Part shown: piece after piece, positions 7,715 through 16,320 of the stretch
Layout: each line of letters begins with the position of its first letter
Position numbering within the stretch: the stretch's first letter is position 1
DNA from: Catenovulum sediminis
GTDB lineage: Bacteria; Pseudomonadota; Gammaproteobacteria; Enterobacterales; Alteromonadaceae
Direction: 5' to 3'
NCBI RefSeq assembly: GCF_007289895.1
Contig: NZ_CP041660.1
Coordinates: 1,860,001-1,924,000, forward strand
DNA: 64,000 nucleotides
Notes under the pieces: model-generated
What the model saw: the letters and a program-made list of their open reading frames with translations, nothing else
Told to the model about the DNA's origin: nothing
The model's database searches: none
Translations under genes and position numbers: made by a program

Positions 7715-9757
7715 TTAGATCGGTAACTGCAGAGTAAACGTGGTACCGCGGCCTTTTTCGGACTCGACTTGTAAACTGCCGCCAGCACTTTCTGCAAATA
7801 GTTTAGCATCATATGCACCTATGCCCATACCGGCATTGCCTTTTGTCGTTTCAAAAGGTTTAAATAATTTTTCGCGGATAAATTGTCCTGTCATACCCGT
7901 GCCTGTATCGATGATTTTTACAAGCAAGTTTTTTGTATCTGTATCCAGTTCTACAATGACTTGTCCGTCATCAGCGGTTGCTTGCTGTGCATTGTCGATA
8001 AGATGGAACAATACATTTGAAAATTTTTCTGGATCTAAATTGACGGTTGCGGAATTTTTTACCTTTAATACAGGGGTTGGCGTGTTGTTATTGCACCGTT
8101 CTTGGATGATATCAGCGATCGTTGCAGCAATATCAATACTATGTTTGTCTATTTCTTCCTCGTCCATAGATTTATTCATCAGTTGGGCGAGCATTTTTTC
8201 CATCCGTTTTTTGCTATAACACAGGGTTTCAAAAGTATCGTCAATAAACTCTGGGTTGTGCTTATGTTTTTCCGCATTGACTAAAATCATATCAACTTGA
8301 GCTAAAACGTTCTTTAAATCATGGATAACAAAAGCGGACATTCGGTTAAAGGCTGCAAATTGTGCGTTTTCTGTGACGACTTTATTGGCTTCGTGCTGAA
8401 ACAAATAGTGCCCAACCTGTGTTGTTACAACAGACATATAGTCCCTGATTTCCCAGTTAAAGGTGAGCGTTTCGCCCGATTTATTATTTAAGCAAGCCAG
8501 ACCCCATAGTTTATCTTCTTGGTAGATGGGGATGACAACATGAAATGGGCATTCATCTATCGCTGTATAAGGAATGCAGAGTCCGGGGTATTGTTGACTG
8601 TTACTTTGATAATCTCTTAAGTCGATTATCCAATGTGTTTTGTCTATATATTCAACCAGTTCATTAAGGACGCTTTTACTACTTTCAGGTATATTTTGCG
8701 AACTTTTCTTTTCAGGGATTTCGGCGACTAGTGTAAAAGGTTCTGAGGAGCCGAGTTTGATTAATTGACCACAGTCGTAGTTCGCTGCAAATAAAAACGT
8801 TTGTAAGCCTCGTTTATAAAAATCCTCGTTTTCTGCTAATGGTTTATTGATTAAATTGGTTAAATGTAGCCACTGCACGCGATAGTCAAATTGGTTTGCA
8901 AAGAAGTTTTTTTCAAGAAAAACCTTTAAGTTGCGCTTTAAAGTTTCAGAAACAAATAACGCGAATAAAAGTGTGAAAGCCAGTGCAATAAAAATGCTTT
9001 GCACCATACCTGTCCATTGTGACTCAATGCTTTTTATATAGTAACCAGCAAGTGCCATTAAACATAGATAAGCTCCAGCAGCGAGAAGCAGACTACTTTG
9101 AAACACCATTTCGCGTGAAACATATACATTAATGCCCAAACTTTTACTGCGCTTTAGCGACCAAATAATGAGCGGAACCAAGGCGGTATGCAGGTATCCA
9201 CGGGCCAGCCACATATCCGGATTGAGATGGGCAATTAGGCTAGCATCAGCAAAGACAATAAAATCAAATATCATCAATGAACCTAACCCCAGTAGCATGG
9301 GCTTAAGTCCCCATAAAGCTTTGCTTGATTTTCGGTATAAAATTTCCAGTAAAATCAGTGCGCCCAGTGTTAACCCCAAGTAACCAATATAAACCCAAGC
9401 TGGCGGGAGTAAGCTGTATATACTGGTGATAGGCAACAAAATTGAAGGGAAAAAAATCAGTAAAGCAGGTGATGAGGTCAGGTATTTTTTTAACGATTGT
9501 ATATGGCTACACATCGCGCTGTGAATAAACAGGCAAGTTGTAGAAATTCTGAAGGTTTCTGCCCAGTTGATCCAGAGTGACGTCTGTTCAAAATAATTGC
9601 TGTACAACTGAACTGAAGACCAGAATACACCAGTGCCTGCAAAAATAATAAGTGTTTTATGCGGGACATTTTTTTGTTTTGGTAGAAGCGCTAATAACAG
9701 TAAACAGGCGTATGCCAAAAGTGCAGACGCATAACCAAGCCAAGAGAGTATTTCCAT
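7715..9757 (-). CDS. prsK: PEP-CTERM system membrane histidine kinase PrsK
   Basis: A 680-residue sensor kinase. About the first 300 residues hold roughly eight to ten membrane helices; a GAF-like domain follows (about 310-460). The dimerisation/phosphoacceptor helix contains FVIHDLKNVLAQ, and the ATPase domain shows the N box (LFHLIDNAQQA), G1 (DTGTGM) and a G2-like AGMGIGAYDA segment. This polytopic-membrane plus GAF layout is that of PrsK. It should sense a membrane or envelope signal and phosphorylate PrsR at Asp50. The gene begins 2 bases after the nucleotidyltransferase stop codon, so the two are translationally linked. Confidence 0.93.
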   Translation of the reverse strand: MEILSWLGYASALLAYACLLLLALLPKQKNVPHKTLIIFAGTGVFWSSVQLYSNYFEQTSLWINWAETFRISTTCLFIHSAMCSHIQSLKKYLTSSPALLIFFPSILLPITSIYSLLPPAWVYIGYLGLTLGALILLEILYRKSSKALWGLKPMLLGLGSLMIFDFIVFADASLIAHLNPDMWLARGYLHTALVPLIIWSLKRSKSLGINVYVSREMVFQSSLLLAAGAYLCLMALAGYYIKSIESQWTGMVQSIFIALAFTLLFALFVSETLKRNLKVFLEKNFFANQFDYRVQWLHLTNLINKPLAENEDFYKRGLQTFLFAANYDCGQLIKLGSSEPFTLVAEIPEKKSSQNIPESSKSVLNELVEYIDKTHWIIDLRDYQSNSQQYPGLCIPYTAIDECPFHVVIPIYQEDKLWGLACLNNKSGETLTFNWEIRDYMSVVTTQVGHYLFQHEANKVVTENAQFAAFNRMSAFVIHDLKNVLAQVDMILVNAEKHKHNPEFIDDTFETLCYSKKRMEKMLAQLMNKSMDEEEIDKHSIDIAATIADIIQERCNNNTPTPVLKVKNSATVNLDPEKFSNVLFHLIDNAQQATADDGQVIVELDTDTKNLLVKIIDTGTGMTGQFIREKLFKPFETTKGNAGMGIGAYDAKLFAESAGGSLQVESEKGRGTTFTLQLPI

Positions 9758-9759
9758 AG

Positions 9760-10881
9760 TTATTTCATGTTATTTTCTGGTTTATCGAAATGATGTTTGC
9801 CAAACAAAGTATCACGCAAGCTGACATAACTCTGATGGATGAGGTGCGGAATCAATATTTTTATCGGCATTTTAGCCATGTGTCCTTTAATATATGCGGC
9901 AAAATGCCTATAAGTTTTGAAACTGTAACCTATCTTGCTGTGGTTCGGTTGTAACACGTATTGATAAACTTTTTTTATCCAAAATCTATTGTTTTTGGTG
10001 TCAAATTTATTCGCTAACTGCGGCTGAATTTGACGACCAAACTGTTTTCCAAAAAGCATATTTAACAGAGCAAGGGTCAAATATAGTTCTTTAGCAAAGC
10101 TTGTTTCTGTAGCTAGCTGTAACAAATTTTGCCAAAAATCTTGTTGTTGTTGTTCGAACTCTGTAGCCATCCAGTATAAATCAAGCATATCACGGTAGCC
10201 GTTTTTAAAATCTTCGTTGATCAACAGGTGGACCAAGCTATGTAAGAACATGCCATGAGGTGATAATACGGCGTAACCATCAATTATTTGTATTTCATTT
10301 TTTAATACGGAAAAATTGGGTGCCCGGCCACTGACCAACGGAATGATATTGTGGTGCAAATCAATTGTCGTGCCACGGTGGCTGTGGTGCATTGGGGGCA
10401 ACTCGTGCGCCCACTGAATATAATATTTGTTATCGTATTCTGATAGTTGTTTGCTACACCAGCCATTGTTAAATAGCACTTGCTGCGCTTTTTTTAGCTC
10501 TTCTTTACTGACTAACGCATCAATATCTGAAAATACACGGCCTTGACTATTGAGCGTGCCTCTAAGTGCATAGCCCGCTCCTTTCAAAAAAATCGGTTGA
10601 ATACCTTCTTGCGTTAATACATCGTTTATGATGCGGCTTTCAAAATGCACTTGTGCCTTTTGTCTATCCGCATAGGCTTTGCCAGAGTGTAAATGTTTAA
10701 AAGCAAAAGTTGGAACTTGCTCTAGCAATTGGTTGCGATTGAGCACATAAAAAGCACAACCTAATAAACCACATTCTCTCAATATATGAATGATTTCTTG
10801 CCAATCGAGCTGCGCTAGCACTATTTTTTGGGGTTCAGTCAATAATGTGGATAATTGTAATAGTAGGGGGCTTGGGTTCAT
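9760..10881 (-). CDS. Nucleotidyltransferase-fold protein (NTP_transf_5-like), exosortase-locus type
   Basis: A 373-residue protein with the minimal nucleotidyltransferase core: an FLKGAGYALRGTL segment (about residues 98-110) followed by GRVFSDIDALV, which supplies the two-Asp metal-binding D-x-D motif. The rest is helical, with an HELPPMHH/TIDLHHNI segment that may supply further ligands. Proteins of this family recur beside HprK-related kinases and PqqD-like proteins in exosortase gene neighbourhoods. The substrate is unknown. It overlaps the HprK-related gene by 4 bases (ATGA), indicating coupled translation. Confidence 0.8.
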   Translation of the reverse strand: MNPSPLLLQLSTLLTEPQKIVLAQLDWQEIIHILRECGLLGCAFYVLNRNQLLEQVPTFAFKHLHSGKAYADRQKAQVHFESRIINDVLTQEGIQPIFLKGAGYALRGTLNSQGRVFSDIDALVSKEELKKAQQVLFNNGWCSKQLSEYDNKYYIQWAHELPPMHHSHRGTTIDLHHNIIPLVSGRAPNFSVLKNEIQIIDGYAVLSPHGMFLHSLVHLLINEDFKNGYRDMLDLYWMATEFEQQQQDFWQNLLQLATETSFAKELYLTLALLNMLFGKQFGRQIQPQLANKFDTKNNRFWIKKVYQYVLQPNHSKIGYSFKTYRHFAAYIKGHMAKMPIKILIPHLIHQSYVSLRDTLFGKHHFDKPENNMK

Positions 10882-11735
10882 ACAATGATATCTTCTGTTA
10901 GAAAATCATTTACATCTTTTAAGTTATTATATGCAATGTTGAATTGGCTGGTTGTTTCGATAATCTGTTTAACTGTATTAAATGCTTTCAAGGCTAATAT
11001 ATTATAATTAAAAGCGTTGGCCGATAGCTTTCTAAAACCTTCTAATTTTGATAGTTCTGCAATTTCTAATATGTTTTTGTTTGCATCATATTTGGGGAAT
11101 ACAATAGCCTTGATATTTGCCTGATGTAAATTCTGATAGCTATTAGGAGTGTGAACTTTTAAATGAGCAACGCTGCCTTTTTGCGTATCATGCGTTGTTT
11201 TACTAAAACTTGCATTCGAAAACCAAGCTTTAATCAAATTAATAGATTGATTTTTCAAGCACACAGGGCGTAATAGTGGTGATACTGTTATTGATATAGG
11301 ATCTATGATTGCCATTTCATCTGAATATAAATGCCAGCCAGATAATGCTAAATAAGCCGATAGTGTACTTTTACCAGAGCCAGGTGTGGCGGGGAATATA
11401 ATCGCTTGTTGGTTTTTAACAGCAACCGCGGCGTGTATGATTAATTTATTAAATTCATATGCTGCGATACACCAATTCATACCCCATTCTAAAACGGGAT
11501 AGCTTTGCGATATAGGTAAAGGTTTAAAAGGGCTGGTATCACCGCTAAAAAAAGTGACCTGTGGTTTAATAAAACGGCGGATTAAAGAGTCAAATTTGAG
11601 CGATATTTCAAAGTCTACTGGTTTTTCTGTATCTGCAGATTGGGCGGTTCCATACATCTTTTCTAGCGTTGTAAATACTGCTGCTGGTGCATGGGTTAAC
11701 TTAAATTGGTATTCACCGGTATTTATGTATCGCAT
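10878..11735 (-). CDS. HprK-related kinase A
   Basis: A 285-residue protein resembling the C-terminal kinase domain of HPr kinase/phosphorylase. The Walker A loop ATPGSGKST lies near residues 127-135 and is followed by the LYSDEMAIID segment, equivalent to the conserved acidic catalytic region of HprK. No N-terminal HprK domain is present. In the named 'HPr-rel-A' systems this kinase travels with a PqqD-like protein, both of which are here. No HPr-like substrate is coded in the window; the phosphorylation target is unknown. It overlaps the PqqD-like gene by 13 bases. Confidence 0.85.
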   Translation of the reverse strand: MRYINTGEYQFKLTHAPAAVFTTLEKMYGTAQSADTEKPVDFEISLKFDSLIRRFIKPQVTFFSGDTSPFKPLPISQSYPVLEWGMNWCIAAYEFNKLIIHAAVAVKNQQAIIFPATPGSGKSTLSAYLALSGWHLYSDEMAIIDPISITVSPLLRPVCLKNQSINLIKAWFSNASFSKTTHDTQKGSVAHLKVHTPNSYQNLHQANIKAIVFPKYDANKNILEIAELSKLEGFRKLSANAFNYNILALKAFNTVKQIIETTSQFNIAYNNLKDVNDFLTEDIIV

Positions 11736-11986
11736 TGGTTTTTTGTTGTTAATATGTTATGTGCCAATAATTTTTCAATATGAGACTCTGCTAGCCAGTT
11801 GTCACACTCAAAAGCATTTAAGAGCATTTGATGAGAAACTTCTGGTTTAGCTAACAAATTTGGCAAATTGATTGAGGATATATTAAGAAAATAGGTTTCA
11901 GCGCTTTCAACACAAAAAGCGACAACCCCGAGATTGTCGCTTGGAAAATAAAATTGATAGCGGTGGTGGTTTATGCGATAAATCAA
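11723..11986 (-). CDS. PqqD-like (RRE-fold) protein of the HPr-rel-A system
   Basis: About 87 residues from a TTG codon at 11986; an in-frame TTG further upstream at 12043 would overlap the previous gene by 50 bases and looks less likely. There is no good Shine-Dalgarno at either, so the start is uncertain. The pattern (YRINHHRYQFYFPSDN, then a central VESAETYFLNIS segment and a helical C-terminus ending IEKLLAHNILTTK) fits the small winged-helix PqqD fold, which binds peptide leaders in RiPP pathways. Its pairing with HprK-related kinase A supports the call. It may recognise the Tat-signal protein encoded just upstream (inference). Confidence 0.7.
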   Translation of the reverse strand: MIYRINHHRYQFYFPSDNLGVVAFCVESAETYFLNISSINLPNLLAKPEVSHQMLLNAFECDNWLAESHIEKLLAHNILTTKNQCDT

Positions 11987-11993
11987 TTTTATT

Positions 11994-12670
11994 TTAAGTA
12001 CAGCTAGAACTTGGCTGAATACCAGAATAATCTGTAGAGCCATCCGTGTATGATAGGTCTGCTTTGTTGCCTAAATCGTCAATACCATGCACTAATGAAT
12101 AACCATATACATGGCTCATAAATCGCTCGACTGTATCTAGTATCTCACCATTGGGTAAAATTACCGGCAGTGAGTAAAAGCCAAAATAGGCATTTAAATA
12201 CATTGCAGACAGGTGCCACTGTAAACCGCCTGGTGATTCTAAACCGCTTTTAACATTAAATGTGACTGCATCACCATCGCGGTTTGTACCTAATAATACG
12301 TCGACATTTTTAACTGAGTCGATATCATCGCGAAAATTGTTCAACGTACATTCAAATTCTGCATCAGCCTTTTTTATCCCCTGACTAGATAACCATTGCG
12401 AAAGGTAATTGAAGGCATCTTTAACTGCGTTTCCGCTATACATGGCAGAACTCCAGAAACCTGGAGAGCGGCCGTTGGTAACATTGGGCCAATAACAAGT
12501 ATGTTGCATGTGTGATGCATTTCCGGACAATGCACCAGATACACTACATGCCCCCAAACTGATTTAGCGGGCAATGTTGTCAAGGCGGCACCGGTCGCGG
12601 CGGTTTTGATAAACCTTCGTCGGCCGGAGTTTGATTTTCTCTCTGTCACTTTTTCTATTTGTGAATCCAT
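11994..12670 (-). pseudogene. Tat-signal protein of the HprK/PqqD module, interrupted by a -1 frameshift at a G5 run
   Basis: The reading frame from ATG 12670 begins with a twin-arginine leader (SGRRRFIKTAATGAALTTLP) and runs to KSVWG; the rest continues only in the -1 frame as GACSVSGALSGNAS... to 11994. The break falls in a run of five G (12551-12555); one extra G would give an uninterrupted protein of about 225 residues. The mature part has several Cys, a GRSPGFWSSAMYSGN segment and a C-terminus ending SSSCT. I do not recognise a catalytic family. It heads the PqqD/HprK/nucleotidyltransferase/PrsK/PrsR run and could be the substrate of that module (inference). Sequencing error, true mutation or slippage cannot be separated here. 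Confidence 0.7.
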
Positions 12671-12789
12671 TGTTCTCAACCCTACCGTAAGCACTTGTTG
12701 CTGTAAAATTATACAAGCCAAGGCGATTAAGTTAAATCATTAATGCAATAAATGATTAATGACAAATGCAATTACTATAGCATTTTTCA

Positions 12790-12805
12790 TGCAATTTGTA
12801 GGCCT
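12790..12805 (-). promoter_or_regulatory. Possible sigma-54 (-24/-12) promoter for the minus-strand run
   Basis: Read on the minus strand: AGGCCT-ACAAA-TTGCA. The GG and GC dinucleotides are exactly 10 bases apart and the -12 half is consensus; the -24 half departs from TGGCAC. It lies about 120 bases before the Tat-protein start. It would let PrsR control its own operon. Confidence 0.5.
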
Positions 12806-12879
12806 TATCTTAAGACTATGATTTTAATAGGTTAAATTTAACCTCACTTTATCAGTGTAAAGTATTCTGACATATTGAA

Positions 12880-13659
12880 TTATTCCTTTGTCTTCTCTAA
12901 AAGCTCAACTAGATGTTTTACTGGAATCGCATAAGTAATGCCACTGGGCTTACTCAATACAGACTCTTTACTTTCTTTAACGAAAACTTTATTGATAATA
13001 GCAATGACAGTGCCATCATGCTGTAAATAAACTGGACTACCACTGTTACCAGGATACGCAGTTGCGTCTAACTGATAAGTGAAAAAAGGATCTCGCAGGC
13101 GCTTTAGGTTTGCCAAGTTTAGCTGAGCGCTTGTATCAACAGGGATTGCTACAGGTGTCAAAGCAGAAATAATTCCCCTGTGGGTAACCGGATAAAGCCC
13201 TAACACTGCACCGATTGGGTAGCCCGTAAAGGCGATTTCAGTTGCATCTTGAATATATGATTGAGGCTTCTTTTGCAGTTGTAGCGGCTGCAAATTGGCA
13301 TGCGGTACTTTTAATAGAGCGAGATCGTGTTCTTTGTCTTGCGTGATAATAAGTGCATCCATTATTTTGGGCGAGCGACCCGTGCCAACAAATACCACAT
13401 ACTTTTCTTTTTGATTATCTTCGAGTAGCGTACTGATAACATGGTAGTTTGTTGCGATCAGATCTTTTTTAACGGCAAATCCCGTGCCGATTAACCTAGC
13501 TCTTGGCGAGCCCGTTGGGTTGTATATACCAATACCGACAACTGATTTCTTAACAGCAGATACCGTTTTGGGAAGGTCTGAACTATGTGCATGCAAAGTA
13601 GCAGAAAATAATATTGTGATGGGGATCAGCCAAGCTGGTTTAATCTTCATTAGCCACAT
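12880..13659 (-). CDS. Secreted trypsin-like (HtrA/S1-fold) serine protease
   Basis: A 259-residue protein with an N-terminal signal peptide (cleavage probably after LHAHS, about residue 27) and a trypsin-like fold. The catalytic triad is visible: His in ATNYHVI, Asp in EHDLALLKV and Ser in YPGNSGSPV. No PDZ domain follows, so it is shorter than DegP/DegS. The start has AAAAGG upstream of the ATG at 13659; a second Met four codons in is possible. Its placement in the PEP-CTERM region could indicate envelope protein processing, but no specific substrate can be inferred. Confidence 0.85.
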   Translation of the reverse strand: MWLMKIKPAWLIPITILFSATLHAHSSDLPKTVSAVKKSVVGIGIYNPTGSPRARLIGTGFAVKKDLIATNYHVISTLLEDNQKEKYVVFVGTGRSPKIMDALIITQDKEHDLALLKVPHANLQPLQLQKKPQSYIQDATEIAFTGYPIGAVLGLYPVTHRGIISALTPVAIPVDTSAQLNLANLKRLRDPFFTYQLDATAYPGNSGSPVYLQHDGTVIAIINKVFVKESKESVLSKPSGITYAIPVKHLVELLEKTKE

Positions 13660-13701
13660 ACAATGCCTTTTAATCGAGTTTATTTTTTTTAATGGTACCG
13701 C

Positions 13702-14496
13702 ATGGATTTGCTCTTTGCAGTTAAAAAGTTGATTGCCGCTTTTATTGCCCCACTTCCGTTAACGATTGCTTTAATGATAACGGCATACGTTTTACTCCTA
13801 CATATAATGGATAACCACAGTGCTCGTCGGTACGCCAAATATTTTTCATTGGCGAGCATTTTAGTTCTAATGATTGTATCTTTACCCATTACTTCGGATA
13901 TTTTGATTAGACCGTTAGAGCAGTACTCACCGCGCTATCAAGACGCACTTAAACAAGTCGATAATATAGTGGTATTAGGCTGCTACAACACAGAATTTGA
14001 TAGTCGTTCGGATATCGCAAATGTGCGTCCCTGTTCTTTATATCGTTTAAATGAGGCTATTCGGTTGAGTAGAGTGTATCCACAAGCTAAGCTGATATTG
14101 TCAGGTTGGTCAAAAAAAGGTACGACTCGTTTTGACCATTCTGAATTTTTAGCAAAAGTTGCAATTAGTCTTGGCGTCAATCGCGCCAGGTTAGTGCTTT
14201 TGAATGGGAGTAAAGATACAAACCAGGAAGCGAAAAATTTAGCCTCAATTATGCTAAATAAAAATAATTTAGTGGTGAGTTCGGCAAGTCATTTTAAACG
14301 CATAGATGCAATATTTAGCCATTACAATATTCGATATACGGCTGTGCCTGCTGAGTATTTAGCATCTGCCGACACGTTTGTGAGTTGGAAACAGTTAATA
14401 CCTTCTGCTCGCGCATTGCATACGAGTGAAAGGGCCATATATGAGTACTTGGGTAATATTTGGATAAAAATTCGATTTGTATGGAATAATGAATAG
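13702..14496 (+). CDS. YdcF/SanA/ElyC-family membrane protein
   Basis: A 264-residue protein with two N-terminal membrane helices (about residues 15-32 and 48-66) and a DUF218-type Rossmann-like domain. The family core is visible: DNIVVLGC, then RLNEAIRLSRVYPQAKLILSG, the GSKDTNQEAKNLA block carrying the conserved T-x-x-E-A, and VVSSASHFKR. Such proteins act in envelope polysaccharide or undecaprenyl-carrier metabolism (ElyC) and recur in exosortase/EPS loci. It is divergent from the protease gene and 34 bases before the patatin gene, so likely co-transcribed with the latter. Confidence 0.85.
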   Translation: MDLLFAVKKLIAAFIAPLPLTIALMITAYVLLLHIMDNHSARRYAKYFSLASILVLMIVSLPITSDILIRPLEQYSPRYQDALKQVDNIVVLGCYNTEFDSRSDIANVRPCSLYRLNEAIRLSRVYPQAKLILSGWSKKGTTRFDHSEFLAKVAISLGVNRARLVLLNGSKDTNQEAKNLASIMLNKNNLVVSSASHFKRIDAIFSHYNIRYTAVPAEYLASADTFVSWKQLIPSARALHTSERAIYEYLGNIWIKIRFVWNNE

Positions 14497-14530
14497 AATT
14501 CAAAACCAGATAGCCTTGTAGGGATATAAA

Positions 14531-15370
14531 ATGATAGACAATACAATAAAAATAGTTCCGGTCTTTTCTGGTGGTGGAACACGCTTAGCGGCGCATATCG
14601 GTATTCTACAGGCGTTAAAAGAGCTGAAAATTACCTTTAACTGCTTAGTCGGTGTTTCCGGTGGCAGTATTATTGCCTCTTTATACTGTTCGGGAATGTC
14701 GATTGACGAGATAAAAAAGCTAGCATTAGATACTGATTTTAGAAAATTTCGTGGTTATAGTTTGTTTCGTTTGTTTAAAGATGGCGGCTTGAGTTCGGGT
14801 GACAAATTTGAAAAATGGATTGATAAGCAACTGAGTGGAAAAACTTTTTCTGATTTACCGCACGATTTGAATATTCTTGCGACCGATGTGAATGGTGGTG
14901 GGCCTGTTGTTTTTAATAAAAAAACCACGCCAGATCTCAAGGTTTCTACGGCTGTGCGTTTTTCAATGTCGATTCCTTTAATGTTTAGCTTTAAAAAATA
15001 TGATGATTATATACTGACTGATGGTGCAATTTTATCAGAAGATGCATTATTTAATGATTGGTCTGGTGATGGCACGCCAACAATTTGTTTTCGTCTGAAA
15101 AGCCAGCCAACACGAAAAGACGAGCGTAAAACATCAATTTTCCCGCTAAAGCGCTATGTGTTAATGCTAATAAAAACCTTTATGACAGCAATGTCGCGTG
15201 AATATGTCCAAGCAAATCATTGGCATAGCACCATTATTGTAGATACAGGCAATATCTCGCCGGTTGATTTTGCATTGACTAACCAGCAAAAAGAAGAGTT
15301 ATTTAAAGCTGGCTACCTGACTGCTTTGTCGATAATTCCGAAAAAACTGGTACAACCAACCCATGGATAA
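14531..15370 (+). CDS. Patatin-like phospholipase
   Basis: A 279-residue protein with all patatin hallmarks: the oxyanion loop SGGGTRLAAHIG (residues 13-24), the nucleophile elbow GVSGGS with Ser near residue 43, and the catalytic Asp in LTDGAI near residue 163. No signal peptide, so it probably acts on the inner-membrane face as a lipid acyl hydrolase. The YdcF gene precedes it closely. A good GTAGGGAT Shine-Dalgarno is upstream. A role in lipid turnover tied to surface protein sorting is possible but not shown. Confidence 0.9.
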   Translation: MIDNTIKIVPVFSGGGTRLAAHIGILQALKELKITFNCLVGVSGGSIIASLYCSGMSIDEIKKLALDTDFRKFRGYSLFRLFKDGGLSSGDKFEKWIDKQLSGKTFSDLPHDLNILATDVNGGGPVVFNKKTTPDLKVSTAVRFSMSIPLMFSFKKYDDYILTDGAILSEDALFNDWSGDGTPTICFRLKSQPTRKDERKTSIFPLKRYVLMLIKTFMTAMSREYVQANHWHSTIIVDTGNISPVDFALTNQQKEELFKAGYLTALSIIPKKLVQPTHG

Positions 15371-15480
15371 AACTTATGTATATTTAATAAGCTGTACATA
15401 TTGTCAAAAAGTTTTACACTTAAGATGTGATAAATAAAATGAACTGTAATTAGTGCTTGAAAATTAACGGTTTTTTATTG

Positions 15481-15496
15481 TGGCTTATTTATTGCT
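15481..15496 (+). promoter_or_regulatory. Sigma-54 promoter upstream of a PEP-CTERM gene
   Basis: TGGCTT-ATTTA-TTGCT matches the -24/-12 consensus TGGCAC-N5-TTGCA/T with correct GG-N10-GC spacing. It is 52 bases before the ATG at 15548. The preceding AT-rich stretch (15380-15480) has room for a PrsR enhancer site. Confidence 0.75.
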
Positions 15497-15547
15497 TGTA
15501 TATCGCTATGTAGTATTAGATGTTTTTTAATTGACGAGTGGTCGTAT

Positions 15548-16234
15548 ATGAAATTTATTAAACAAGTATCAATTGTATCTGTATTGTCTGTTGTGAGCTT
15601 TTTTTCAATTGCGCAGCCCGTGTCAATTGATTGGAGTGGAACGCCTTATTTTGGTCCCGGCTTGCCTTTGTTTAGTTTTGATAATATTGATAATGTTGAG
15701 GTGTTTGAGTTTGATGGTGATGTTGAATCAGCAACTCATATAGCACTGTTTGATTCAGATCCGCTGTTGTCTACAGATTACGGTTTTATTCCTTTTGATA
15801 TCAGCCCAAATGATTGGTATATCAAAACGACAACTAGCCCTTTGGTGCATGACGGTTCTTTTAACTTAACGTCTGGGACGATATCTTTATCTGCTGTTTC
15901 AAATTTTCTTGGGGTGTTAGCCGATCCCTTGTTAGATTTAAATATTGAACAAACTGAAATAACAGCGAGCGACTTATTGTTTACAGGTTCTATCGCTAAC
16001 GTTTCTAGTACCTTAGATATTTTAGGTATGGCAAGTAACCCACAAAATTGGACTTTTACACTATCTCAAGGTTATTTAGATGTTCCTGCTGATGGTGGTG
16101 GCAACGAGCGAACTTTAGCAGGGAATGCAATGTTAAGTTTCGAATTGGTTGAAATACCGGAGCCAGCTTCAATATTGCTATTTGTATCTGGCCTGATTGG
16201 TCTTTCAGTGGCTGGTCGTAAAAAGCTCAAATAG
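15548..16234 (+). CDS. PEP-CTERM sorting domain protein
   Basis: A 228-residue protein with a signal peptide (about residues 1-23, ending SIAQP) and a canonical C-terminal sorting signal: EIPEPASILLFVSGLIGLSV followed by basic AGRKKLK. The domain between is Asp- and Ser-rich, low in Cys and beta-strand-like, with no recognised enzyme motif. Such proteins are cleaved by an exosortase at the PEP motif and end up in the extracellular matrix or on the surface. A sigma-54 promoter directly upstream (15481) ties expression to PrsR. Confidence 0.88.
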   Translation: MKFIKQVSIVSVLSVVSFFSIAQPVSIDWSGTPYFGPGLPLFSFDNIDNVEVFEFDGDVESATHIALFDSDPLLSTDYGFIPFDISPNDWYIKTTTSPLVHDGSFNLTSGTISLSAVSNFLGVLADPLLDLNIEQTEITASDLLFTGSIANVSSTLDILGMASNPQNWTFTLSQGYLDVPADGGGNERTLAGNAMLSFELVEIPEPASILLFVSGLIGLSVAGRKKLK

Positions 16235-16320
16235 AAAATGTAAAAGCAGCTAAATTAGGCAGCTTGCTTGGCCAATTTCTACTATAATATTGAGATAGTT
16301 AAAATTGAAAAGGTTTCGAG

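Noticed and set aside
11723-12043. Longer PqqD-like protein from the upstream TTG at 12043
   Set aside because: It would overlap the Tat-protein gene by 50 bases and add a non-family N-terminus; the 11986 TTG is preferred though weak.
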